From Alicyclobacillaceae bacterium I2511 (GTDB taxonomy: Bacteria; Bacillota; Bacilli; Alicyclobacillales; Alicyclobacillaceae): 64,000 bases of DNA. The position numbers and the translations under genes are program-made. The stretch covers positions 62,001-126,000 of the forward strand of contig QXHL01000001.1 of the NCBI GenBank assembly GCA_003584005.1, in the 5' to 3' direction. Positions 56,408 to 64,000 of the stretch are shown piece by piece. Under the pieces are notes generated by a model that saw only the letters and a list, made by a program, of their open reading frames with translations, was not told where the DNA came from and searched no databases. The first letter of the stretch is position 1. Every line of letters begins with the position of its first letter.

Positions 56408-57413
56408 TGATGTCCTCGCCTCCACCCCTGGCCACAATGATTTCGCCTGCTTCTTCCAAACGACGAATGACTCCTACAATGCGCTGCTGAGCATCTTCCA
56501 CATCTCGTAACCGGACAGGGCCCATAAACTCCATGTCTTCCTTAAATGTTTCCGCCATATGCTTGGACATATTTTCGAAAACGACTTGCTGCACCTGCTC
56601 GCTAGCCACCTTTAGGGCCAACTGGAGATCCGACGGTTCTACATCGCGAATAATTCGTTGCAAAGAACGGCCATCTAGAGAAACAATGTCCTCAAAGACA
56701 AACAAGTTTTTCTTTATATCATCCGCGAGTTCCGGGTCCTGTAACTCCAATTGCTCCAGAATCGCCTTTTCTGTACCCCTATCCACACCGTTTAAGATTT
56801 TCACCACAGCTTCCACACCTCCGTTTTGGGTGTGGTCCAAACTCCCCATTGCAGACAGTTTGGCTTCTAGAATTTGTTCCACCTCCATGACCACGTCGGG
56901 AGATGTGGGTGTCATTTGGGCAATTCGCCGGGCTACGTCTGCCTGTAGATCTCTCGGCAAGGCAGACAACACCAGGGCTGCCTGCGGAGCCTCCAAATAA
57001 GACAACACCAAAGCCATGGTTTGAGGATGCTCATCTTGCAAAAAGCTGAGAATTTGGTGCGGGTCCACCTTGCGGGCAAAGTCAAAGGGTCTTACCTGCA
57101 AACTCGCCGTCAGTTTGGCCAAAATGCCAGCTGCCCGTTGCACGCCCATCGCCTTTTCAAGTACCTCTCTGGCATAGTCAATCCCCCCCGTGGCGATGTA
57201 CTCTTTGGCCAGAGCAATGTCTCTAAACTCTTTAATCACCGATTCCCGCTGGTCATTGTCGACTTTGCGCAGATTGGCGATTTCCATCGTCAATTGTTCA
57301 ATTTCCTCTGGCGTCAAGTATTTATAAACCGTGGCGGCAATTTCCGGGCCAAGCGTGATGAGTAATACAGCCGCCTTCTGCCGTCCTTTCATTTCCGAGC
57401 GAAGTCTCACCAT
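56400..57413 (-). CDS. fliG: Flagellar motor switch protein FliG
   Basis: About 337 residues from ATG 57413 (or GTG one codon later, which is better spaced from AAGGGG). Conserved segments: KAAVLLITLGPEIAATVYKYL, DEHPQTMALVLSYL, and the C-terminal torque helix VFEDIVSLDGRSLQRIIRDVE given here as VFEDIVSLDGR then RIIRDVE with its charged residues intact. FliG links the MS ring to the C ring and stators. Three upstream dozen codons are intergenic. Confidence 0.95.
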   Translation of the reverse strand: MVRLRSEMKGRQKAAVLLITLGPEIAATVYKYLTPEEIEQLTMEIANLRKVDNDQRESVIKEFRDIALAKEYIATGGIDYAREVLEKAMGVQRAAGILAKLTASLQVRPFDFARKVDPHQILSFLQDEHPQTMALVLSYLEAPQAALVLSALPRDLQADVARRIAQMTPTSPDVVMEVEQILEAKLSAMGSLDHTQNGGVEAVVKILNGVDRGTEKAILEQLELQDPELADDIKKNLFVFEDIVSLDGRSLQRIIRDVEPSDLQLALKVASEQVQQVVFENMSKHMAETFKEDMEFMGPVRLRDVEDAQQRIVGVIRRLEEAGEIIVARGGGEDIIV

Positions 57414-57506
57414 AAACCCCTTCTCTTGACGGGTGAATACCGATGAAAATGTGCCAATCAATTGACACCAGTTTTCTTTTCCAAATCCACTTCCATTAGC
57501 GTGCAA

Positions 57507-59036
57507 TCAATCCTGTGACAGCCAGGAACGTAATAAACTCGCAAACTCTTCCGGTCGATGTTGCGCCAATCGGCCCAGTTCTTCACGCATCTGAGTCTCC
57601 GGAGACACTGGAAACTCCTCTAGAGGGGGCAATGCTGTCACAGTCTCCATCCCCAGTCTCGCTGTGCGACGCTTACGGCGCCAATACACCCCCCCAACAG
57701 TCATCAACAATACACCAGCCAACGCAGCCCAAAGCCATGCAGAAGAAAGTAATATTCCGGACTTCGTGGGGGTGTTTCCCGTACTAAAAGGAATTTTCAC
57801 CACTGTAATATTATTGTTCGCACCAGTCCCTGTTTTCAGGCCTACCGCATTCGCCACAAACGATTGAATCTGGCTTACCATACTGGCAGACAAGTTGGGG
57901 TCCATAGCGTTTAAAAATACGCCCACAGTGACCCCTTGAATCTGCATCGGGTCACTGATTGTTTGTGTATTTGTCCAACTGTTGTCATAAGTAGTGTTTG
58001 CTTGGCTCTGTGAACTGGTAGTGCTACCCCCACCCCCGACGGTACCTCCATACGTAGGTAAATTCGGATTGGTTCCGCTTTGTCCCGGTATTCCACCAGG
58101 TGCAGATCCAGTGGAATTTGAACTACTGCGTGTCACCGAGCTACTGCTTGGCAAACCTGTGGATTGACCAGCGGCAGGTTGCACCACGTGTGAATTAGAT
58201 TGCACCCGATTGAACGTTACATTGGCATGGACCATCACTACAGCATTGCCGGGACCCACAATTCGCGTCAGCCCTTGGGTCAATTGGCTGTTTAAATTTT
58301 GCTCCAGTTGTTGCTTTACGGACAGTTCATTGGCGGCGGCACCCTGCAAAGAGGCACTGTTTGCCGAACTCGATAAATCCACTCCGTTTTGGTCAATGAC
58401 CGTAACGCTTTGTAACGACAATCCTGTGACCGAATGTGCCACAAGTTGCTGAATACCAGCCACTTGTGCGGCCGACAATACAACTCCGGAACCCAACTGT
58501 ACAAACACGGAGGCTTTTGCCGTATCCGTAGGCTGTGAAACAAATAGTTGCTGTGTGGGCATGACAATATGCACTTGTGCGCTCTCAATACCGTTGATAC
58601 TTTGAATCGTCTCATTCAGGCTTTGTTGCAAGGCATCCAATACCTGAATGTTAAACTGGTCCTGGGTCATTCCCATGGAGTTAGATACGGAACTATAACC
58701 TATATATCCGGATGTAGGAAGGCCAGCCATTGCCAATTGCACCCTCGCGGTATCCGCTTGGGATGCGGGCACCTCAATCGAAGAACCCGTCATGCGACTG
58801 GGGATTTTTAGAGTCTGTAATTGGGTTTCAACTTGCCCCATAGACTTGTCGTCTAGCCCGGTGAATACAGTGACATAGTGTGGCCGCAAGAACATCCACA
58901 AGATGACGATAACACAGGCCACACCTGCTCCCACCACAATCCCCAGGTTGCGTCTTTGTACCGATGTCAATTTACCAGTCAGACGCTGCGACCAGCCCTG
59001 TGTCCGACTGCGCAGGTCTTGCCAATTTACATTCAA
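57507..59036 (-). CDS. fliF: Flagellar MS-ring protein FliF
   Basis: 509 residues. Membrane segments at about 30-50 (IVVGAGVACVIVILWMF) and 435-455 (AWLWAALAGVLLMTVGGVYW) bracket the large extracytoplasmic domain with RBM1-3 ring-building motifs. A Ser/Gly-rich stretch (about 290-345) interrupts RBM3. The short C-terminal tail that binds FliG is present (EFASLLRSWLSQD). It is the assembly base of the basal body. Confidence 0.95.
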   Translation of the reverse strand: MNVNWQDLRSRTQGWSQRLTGKLTSVQRRNLGIVVGAGVACVIVILWMFLRPHYVTVFTGLDDKSMGQVETQLQTLKIPSRMTGSSIEVPASQADTARVQLAMAGLPTSGYIGYSSVSNSMGMTQDQFNIQVLDALQQSLNETIQSINGIESAQVHIVMPTQQLFVSQPTDTAKASVFVQLGSGVVLSAAQVAGIQQLVAHSVTGLSLQSVTVIDQNGVDLSSSANSASLQGAAANELSVKQQLEQNLNSQLTQGLTRIVGPGNAVVMVHANVTFNRVQSNSHVVQPAAGQSTGLPSSSSVTRSSSNSTGSAPGGIPGQSGTNPNLPTYGGTVGGGGSTTSSQSQANTTYDNSWTNTQTISDPMQIQGVTVGVFLNAMDPNLSASMVSQIQSFVANAVGLKTGTGANNNITVVKIPFSTGNTPTKSGILLSSAWLWAALAGVLLMTVGGVYWRRKRRTARLGMETVTALPPLEEFPVSPETQMREELGRLAQHRPEEFASLLRSWLSQD

Positions 59037-59092
59037 TCCCCATCACCTTGATTACCCGTCATGCCTACGCCGTTCAGCTGATAAGTATTTAG

Positions 59093-59392
59093 TTACATTT
59101 GCATATTCATTACGGTTTGATATGCACTCACCACCCGGTCACGCACCTGAACCGTCAGATCCAGAGCTAAGGACGCCTGTTGCTCCGCTACCATCAGTTG
59201 GTCCACTGATACTGGCCCTCCGGCGGCATATTCGGCGGCCATGCCATCCGCCTGACTGGAAGCCTGATTAACCTCAGTAAGGGCTTTGGACAACAATTGG
59301 CCAAAACCAGATCCCACTGAATTTGGGGAGGCTACCGTTGCCCCATTGGTTAGCCCCGCTGTGGATATGGGCAACACATTAATAAAGCTCAT
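59093..59392 (-). CDS. fliE: Flagellar hook-basal body protein FliE
   Basis: 99 residues. The family end DLTVQVRDRVVSAYQTVMNMQM (split here around residue 78-99), with the conserved MNMQ(M/V) terminus, is present, as is SFGQLLSKAL-like FGQLLSKAL. FliE forms the adapter between MS ring and rod. It lies between flgC and fliF. Confidence 0.94.
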   Translation of the reverse strand: MSFINVLPISTAGLTNGATVASPNSVGSGFGQLLSKALTEVNQASSQADGMAAEYAAGGPVSVDQLMVAEQQASLALDLTVQVRDRVVSAYQTVMNMQM

Positions 59393-59404
59393 TCAACCAC
59401 CCTC

Positions 59405-59872
59405 TTATTTACCGAGATTCAATGCTGCCATGTACATTTGCTTTGCCGCATCAAAAGCTGTCACATTTGCCTGGTAAGCCTGTGTGGCCGTAGCCATGTC
59501 TACCAGTTCAGTCGTCACATTGACATTGGACTCTTGAACATAACCATTTACAGCATCCGGACTCCCTGGGTCATAACGGAGCGGAAAAGGACTTGGGTCT
59601 GCAACCACAGACGCGACTTGAACTCCGCCAAACCCATTGAGACTTGTGGGGATCCCACTTGCAACGGGCCACCCTGCCTGCTGGAGAGACAAATCAAACG
59701 GGGAAGACGTGGCCATGGGTGTAAATACCACCATTTCACGACGGTAGGGCCCCCCCTGAGGGGTGCGGGTCGTCTGTGCGTTGGCAATGTTGTTTGCAAT
59801 CACATCCATGTTCAAGCGTTCTGCCGTTAACCCGCTTGCACTCGTACCCATACTAGCCCAGCCTGTTAACAT
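59405..59872 (-). CDS. flgC: Flagellar basal-body rod protein FlgC
   Basis: 155 residues from ATG 59872, which has AAAAGGGGGG 8 bases upstream. The N-terminal MGTSASGLTAERLNMDVIANNIANAQT is present (conserved rod signature, residues 7-33), as is the C-terminal NVNVTTELVDMATATQAYQANV. It is the first gene of the flagellar cluster here. Its usual partner flgB, which in B. subtilis stands immediately upstream, is absent. Confidence 0.94.
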   Translation of the reverse strand: MLTGWASMGTSASGLTAERLNMDVIANNIANAQTTRTPQGGPYRREMVVFTPMATSSPFDLSLQQAGWPVASGIPTSLNGFGGVQVASVVADPSPFPLRYDPGSPDAVNGYVQESNVNVTTELVDMATATQAYQANVTAFDAAKQMYMAALNLGK

Positions 59873-60034
59873 TGCCCATCCCCCCTTTTGAATGGCCGCT
59901 TGCAGGGATTGCAAACGCACCTATTAATCCTGTTCAACAATCTGTAAATAATAGCTGAACCCTTAACAACGATAGAGTTTCGTCAGGAGCTCGCAAATTC
60001 CTGCAAAGTCCGACACGATTCCTTAATGAAAAAA

Positions 60035-60063
60035 ATAATAGCGCCCGCGGTAGCGAACGCCAA
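60035..60063 (-). promoter_or_regulatory. Candidate sigma-A promoter before flgC
   Basis: TTGGCG (60058-60063), a 17-base spacer and TATTAT (60035-60040) on the minus strand, in the 233-base spacer between hslU and flgC. Nothing like a sigma-D promoter was seen there. The remainder of the spacer holds no clear gene. Confidence 0.45.
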
Positions 60064-60105
60064 GTACCGAGCTTCAATCGCTTTGAATGAAACCATCCCG
60101 TTTTG

Positions 60106-61491
60106 TTAAAGAATGAACTGGCTCAAGTCTCGATTCACAACAATTCCCTGCAGTTTTTCCTCCACGTACTGGGGGGTGATGACTACTTCCTCCAGGGTCA
60201 CTTCAGGGGCTTCAAAAGACAAGTCTTCCAACATTTTTTCCATTAAAGTGTGTAGTCGTCTGGCCCCAATGTCCTCCGTTTCCTGGTTGACCTTTGCCGC
60301 CATCATTGCAAGCGTGTGAATCGCCTCATCTGTAAATCGTACGTGTATTCCTTCTGTCTCCAGCAGTGCGGTATACTGTTTAAGCAAAGAATGTTGAGTT
60401 TCCTTAAGAATTTGCTCGAAGTCCGCTGCAGTTAAACTGTCTAGTTCTACCCGAATGGGAAAACGGCCTTGCAGTTCCGGAATTAAATCAGCGGGTTTAC
60501 TAATGTGAAAGGCACCTGCGCCAATGAAAAGAATGTGATCCGTTTTCACAGGTCCATGCTTTGTCACCACCGTAGATCCCTCCACAATTGGCAAAATATC
60601 TCTCTGGACCCCCTCTCGAGAAACATCCGGGCCCCGTTGTTCCCGACCCGCGATTTTATCCATTTCATCAATAAATACAATTCCTTGATTTTCCGTTCGA
60701 TGGATGGCTTCAGCAGTAACCGCCTCCATTTCAATCAGTTTCTGTGCCTCTTCTTGGCTGAGTATGGGGCGCGCCTCGCGTACAGTCATGCGGCGGCTGC
60801 GCGTCTGTTTCGGTAAAAGATTGCCTAGAGCCTCTTGCAGGTTTCCCAATCCCTCGGCCCCCACACCTGGCATAAAATTTAACATGGAAGCGCTTTGCTC
60901 CTCAACATCCACCTCCACCTGTCGGTCCTCTAACTCTCCCATTGCCAGCTGATGCGCAATCCGCCGACGTTCGGTTTTTAGTGCTTCTGAAACCGTGGCT
61001 TCTTTGTTCCCCGAATTCATTCCACCCAACAACATTTCAAACGGATTTTTCACATTCCGATGCCCATTGGGATCAGGGACAAGGGCCTCTACAATGCGCT
61101 GTTCCGCCATCCGTTCCGCCTGATCCTTGACTTTTTCTGCATATTCCGCTTTGACCATACGGATTGCAGTTTCCATTAAATCTCGAATCATAGATTCAAC
61201 ATCACGACCCACGTAACCAACCTCAGTAAATTTGGTCGCTTCCACCTTGATGAAGGGTGCCCCAGCAAGTTTGCTCAGCCGCCGAGCTATTTCTGTTTTA
61301 CCCACACCTGTCGGTCCAATCATTAAGATGTTTTTCGGCATGACTTCTTCCTGCAACTCCGCAGGTAACTTCGCGCGTCGAGTACGGTTGCGCAAAGCTA
61401 CTGCAACCGCTCGCTTGGCATTACGTTGACCGACGATGAACCGATCTAATTCAGTCACGATTTGCCTAGGCGTTAATTCTTGTGCAGTCAA
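60106..61491 (-). CDS. hslU: ATP-dependent protease ATPase subunit HslU (ClpY)
   Basis: The AAA+ unfoldase of the HslUV (ClpYQ) protease. 461 residues from TTG 61491; the upstream open frame overlaps hslV and is not part of the family. Walker [16 protein letters not shown], Walker [12 protein letters not shown], and the C-terminal segment ending QFIL that inserts into HslV. The Shine-Dalgarno is a GAGAGAGGG 7 bases before the TTG. Confidence 0.95.
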   Translation of the reverse strand: MTAQELTPRQIVTELDRFIVGQRNAKRAVAVALRNRTRRAKLPAELQEEVMPKNILMIGPTGVGKTEIARRLSKLAGAPFIKVEATKFTEVGYVGRDVESMIRDLMETAIRMVKAEYAEKVKDQAERMAEQRIVEALVPDPNGHRNVKNPFEMLLGGMNSGNKEATVSEALKTERRRIAHQLAMGELEDRQVEVDVEEQSASMLNFMPGVGAEGLGNLQEALGNLLPKQTRSRRMTVREARPILSQEEAQKLIEMEAVTAEAIHRTENQGIVFIDEMDKIAGREQRGPDVSREGVQRDILPIVEGSTVVTKHGPVKTDHILFIGAGAFHISKPADLIPELQGRFPIRVELDSLTAADFEQILKETQHSLLKQYTALLETEGIHVRFTDEAIHTLAMMAAKVNQETEDIGARRLHTLMEKMLEDLSFEAPEVTLEEVVITPQYVEEKLQGIVVNRDLSQFIL

Positions 61492-61525
61492 TTGTATACC
61501 CTCTCTCCGGCTATCGCCGACACTT

Positions 61526-62065
61526 TTACAATTCTTCAACAATGATGTGGTCATTGGTAAACACGCAAATTTCTGATGCAATTTGTAGTGCTTGCCCAGC
61601 AATTTCAGCAACTGGCAGCTCTGTGTTACGCAACAACGCGCGACCCGCTGCAAGGGCGTAGGCACCCCCTGAACCAATCGCACAAACACCGTCATCCGGT
61701 TCAATAACCTCCCCACCGCCAGAAACAATAAACAGGTGATTGGGGTCCATGACTAGAAGCATCGCTTCTAATTTTTGAAGTATTTTATCTGATCTCCACT
61801 CCTTGGCTAATTCAACCGCAGATCGTTGTAAATTCCCATGAAATTGTTCTAATTTTGCTTCAAATTTTTCGTATAGGGTAAAGGCATCGGCAACCGATCC
61901 GGCGAAACCCGCCACAACTTCACCCCGATACAATCGGCGTACCTTACGGGCACCCTGTTTCATAATTACACTATTGCCTAAGGTAACTTGACCATCACCG
62001 GCCATAGCTCCTTTTCCCTCTTTCAAAACCGCAAATATGGTGGTTGCATGCAAGGAATCAAGCAT
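61526..62065 (-). CDS. hslV: ATP-dependent protease peptidase subunit HslV (ClpQ)
   Basis: The proteolytic dodecamer of HslUV. 179 residues. It begins [17 protein letters not shown]; the Thr-Thr (8-9) aligns with the N-terminal Thr of E. coli HslV, and Ser4 aligns with the region of the N-terminal Ser reported for B. subtilis ClpQ. GDGQVTLG and [14 protein letters not shown] are family blocks. GGGAAG lies 9 bases before the ATG. Confidence 0.95.
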   Translation of the reverse strand: MLDSLHATTIFAVLKEGKGAMAGDGQVTLGNSVIMKQGARKVRRLYRGEVVAGFAGSVADAFTLYEKFEAKLEQFHGNLQRSAVELAKEWRSDKILQKLEAMLLVMDPNHLFIVSGGGEVIEPDDGVCAIGSGGAYALAAGRALLRNTELPVAEIAGQALQIASEICVFTNDHIIVEEL

Positions 62066-62068
62066 TCG

Positions 62069-63022
62069 TCAATTCTTCCCTTCTTCAGGGGTATGGGGGG
62101 TTCCCAGATCTGTAGCCCGCGGATGACTGCGCATATATACGCGGGTTAATCGGTCCTTTGAGGTATGCGTGTAAATTTGAGTAGATGATAGGCTGGTGTG
62201 ACCCAGCAATTCCTGAACAACTCGCAAATCAGCGCCCCCATCCAGCAAATGTGTGGCAAAGCTGTGCCTCAGCCCATGCGGCCCAATGTGGCTTAGCCCA
62301 GGAACCTGCGCGATGTACTTGTCAAGTAGCCGCCGCACGCTTCGGTCTGTCAAACGTCCCTGGCGACGGTTGAGAAATAGCGGTTCAGCTGTGTCTGGCC
62401 AAGTACCCCCCGCACGCAACCGCAAGTACTGCCGTAAAACCGACACCGCCTGACTTCCAATCAGTACATACCGTTCCTTGGCGCCCTTACCAAAGACCAA
62501 TGCCACGCCTTCCTCTAAATCTACGTCACCCACGTTCAATTGAACACACTCCGCTACACGCACCCCGGTTGCGTAAAGAAACTCAAATATCGCTCGGTCT
62601 CGCAAAGACCACAGATCTTGTCCAACAATGTTGTCTAACAGCGCCTTCATTTCTTCTTGAAAATAAAACGCAGGGATTCTTTTATCGAGCTTCGGCAGTT
62701 CAAGAAACCGAGCTGGGTTCTTATCTTGTAACACATCTTGCTTAAGCAGAAAATCGAAAAAGACCCGATAACAAGAAAGTCTTCTGGCCAAAGTCGACTT
62801 TGCCTGCCCTTGGCGTCGTTGTGACGCCAGATACCGGCGCAAGTGAACGGTTTGCACCTCCTGCGAATAAACGACACCTTGGCCATGCAGATACTCCAAC
62901 AACCCCCTCAGATCCTTGCCGTAAGCAACTAGAGTATGGGTCGCTGCACGCCCCTGCGCCTGTCGAAAAAGCAAAAATTTATCAACCCAAACCGTCAGTG
63001 GAACTTTCTCCTGCCCGTCCAT
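62069..63022 (-). CDS. xerC: Tyrosine recombinase XerC (CodV)
   Basis: Resolves chromosome dimers at dif. 317 residues from ATG 63022 (overlaps the trmFO stop, TAATG); a longer frame from 63049 is open. Catalytic residues R (ATGVRVAE), HxxR (GLRHSFATHLLDGG), H/W (LGHTSLSSTQIY) and Tyr (TQIYTH) are visible. It sits between trmFO and hslV, as codV in B. subtilis. Confidence 0.94.
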   Translation of the reverse strand: MDGQEKVPLTVWVDKFLLFRQAQGRAATHTLVAYGKDLRGLLEYLHGQGVVYSQEVQTVHLRRYLASQRRQGQAKSTLARRLSCYRVFFDFLLKQDVLQDKNPARFLELPKLDKRIPAFYFQEEMKALLDNIVGQDLWSLRDRAIFEFLYATGVRVAECVQLNVGDVDLEEGVALVFGKGAKERYVLIGSQAVSVLRQYLRLRAGGTWPDTAEPLFLNRRQGRLTDRSVRRLLDKYIAQVPGLSHIGPHGLRHSFATHLLDGGADLRVVQELLGHTSLSSTQIYTHTSKDRLTRVYMRSHPRATDLGTPHTPEEGKN

Positions 63023-64000
63023 TAACGAGCCAACTCCGTCTTCATCCATTGACTCAAATCGGCCAATGCGCGCTGTGCATAAAACTGATGTCGGAGATGC
63101 TTATTCGAAACTTGTTCTTGTAGGGGAGGAAATAACCCAAAGGTCGCATTCATAGGCTGAAAGTTATCCTCGGCTGCATGTGTAACATAATGAGCCAAAC
63201 TGCCAATGGCTGTGCTCTGCGGCAATTGCAGTGGCGGCCGTCCCTTTATCCAGTGAGCCGCATTCATGCCTGCAACCAAACCGGAAGCTGTAGACTCCAT
63301 ATACCCCTCCACGCCAGTCATTTGACCAGCAAACAGCAATCCCGGACGCTTACGGGTTTGATAAGTGGGTAACAACAGGTGTGGGCTGTTCACGTAGGTA
63401 TTGCGGTGCATCACTCCAAAACGTACAAATTCCGCATTTTCCAATCCTGGGATCATGCGGAATACTCTAGTTTGTTCGCCCCATTTGAGGTGAGTTTGAA
63501 ACCCAACCAAATTGTACAAAGTGGCGCGGGCATTGTCTTGACGCAGTTGCACCACCGCGTAAGGACGCTGTCCTGAGTTCGGATTCGTCAGCCCCACTGG
63601 TTTGAGCGGGCCAAAGCGGAGCGTGTCCACCCCTCTTGCTGCCATCACTTCCACTGGCATGCACCCCTCAAAATACCTCTCTTGCTCAAAATTGTGAATC
63701 TGTACCGTCTCTGCTTCCATTAAAGCTCCATAAAAAGCTGCGTATTGTGCCTCGTCCATGGGACAATTGAGATAGGCCTCTGAATCCTCCCCCTTGCCAT
63801 AACGGGATGCCCTAAATATCTTATTCTCGTCAATCGACTCGTAGGTCACAATAGGGGCTGCTGCGTCGTAAAAGTACAAATACTTTTGTCCGATGAACTG
63901 CTCAATCGAGGTGGCCATCGCTGCAGAAGTCAGGGGTCCGGTAGCAACAACCACACAACCTTCGTTCGGAATTTCTGTAATTTCTTCGCGAATAACGTCC
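63022..64000 (-). CDS. trmFO: tRNA methylenetetrahydrofolate methyltransferase TrmFO, C-terminal part
   Basis: An incomplete gene: the 326 codons seen continue past the right edge, and the frame is open to the boundary. TrmFO adds the C5 methyl group at uridine 54 of tRNA using folate and FAD. The second half shows [11 protein letters not shown], the flavin-binding CPMDEAQY, and the ending [16 protein letters not shown] and LFAGQ. Upstream FAD-binding N-terminus is outside the window. Standard start of the codV-hslVU region. Confidence 0.94.
   Translation of the reverse strand, partial: DVIREEITEIPNEGCVVVATGPLTSAAMATSIEQFIGQKYLYFYDAAAPIVTYESIDENKIFRASRYGKGEDSEAYLNCPMDEAQYAAFYGALMEAETVQIHNFEQERYFEGCMPVEVMAARGVDTLRFGPLKPVGLTNPNSGQRPYAVVQLRQDNARATLYNLVGFQTHLKWGEQTRVFRMIPGLENAEFVRFGVMHRNTYVNSPHLLLPTYQTRKRPGLLFAGQMTGVEGYMESTASGLVAGMNAAHWIKGRPPLQLPQSTAIGSLAHYVTHAAEDNFQPMNATFGLFPPLQEQVSNKHLRHQFYAQRALADLSQWMKTELAR

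Noticed and set aside
59983-60096. 37-codon frame after hslU encoding a small hydrophobic peptide
   Set aside because: Weak ribosome site, and the best candidate promoter for flgC lies inside it.

Overview
This window is a stretch of conserved core chromosome from an endospore-forming, flagellated Bacillota (Firmicutes). Its gene order matches the Bacillus subtilis trmFO-to-spoIIIE region. The dipicolinate synthase genes dpaA/dpaB indicate an endospore former. A Gram-positive PolC, FliY with CheC/CheD, frequent TTG and GTG starts with strong Shine-Dalgarno sequences, and about 50 % GC point to Bacilli outside the classical Bacillus group. An Alicyclobacillaceae-like organism is my best guess, with low confidence. 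Every gene is on the minus strand except typA, so the biological reading direction is from the right end to the left.

Layout in transcription order. (1) 64000-60106: trmFO (5' part outside the window), xerC, hslV, hslU. (2) 59872-38548: a flagellar/chemotaxis supercluster, flgC-fliE-F-G-H-I-J-ylxF-fliK-flbD-fliL-fliM-fliY-cheY-fliO-P-Q-R-flhB-A-F-G-cheW-cheC-cheD, then a SwrB-like membrane protein. (3) 38510-26726: rpsB, tsf, pyrH, frr, uppS, cdsA, dxr, rseP, polC (translation, pyrimidine supply, isoprenoid and phospholipid synthesis, replication). (4) typA on the plus strand with its own terminator. (5) 24584-12826: the rimP-nusA-ylxR-ylxQ-infB-rbfA-nrnA-truB-ribF-rpsO-pnp translation/RNA block. 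(6) 12628-4559: a YlxY-type deacetylase homologue, M16 peptidase, dut, and the lysine/dipicolinate genes dpaA-dpaB-asd-dapG-dapA, closed by a strong terminator. (7) 4461-1: RNase J with a long leader, tepA, ylzJ and the N-terminal 398 codons of ftsK/spoIIIE.

The flagellar block supplies the export gate (FliOPQR, FlhA, FlhB), its ATPase complex (FliH, FliI, FliJ), the MS ring and C ring (FliF, FliG, FliM, FliY), and part of the adaptation system (CheW, CheC, CheD, CheY). Compared with B. subtilis, codY, flgB, flgD, flgE, cheB, cheA and sigD are missing from their expected places, and proS and ylxP are missing from the downstream blocks. The junctions are clean and no long pseudogenes remain. 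The most plausible reading is relocation or lineage-specific loss; this window alone cannot separate the two.

I found no CRISPR array, transposon, prophage, tRNA or rRNA, toxin-antitoxin pair or defence locus, and no convincing new multi-gene system. What deserves a second look is smaller: the flagellar gene absences, a glycine-rich 15-residue tandem repeat in IF2, long poly-G/C tracts inside ftsK and at the active-site loop of tepA, long untranslated leaders before RNase J, rimP-nusA and rpsO, a sigma-K-like promoter before dpaA, and small promoter/terminator duplications.
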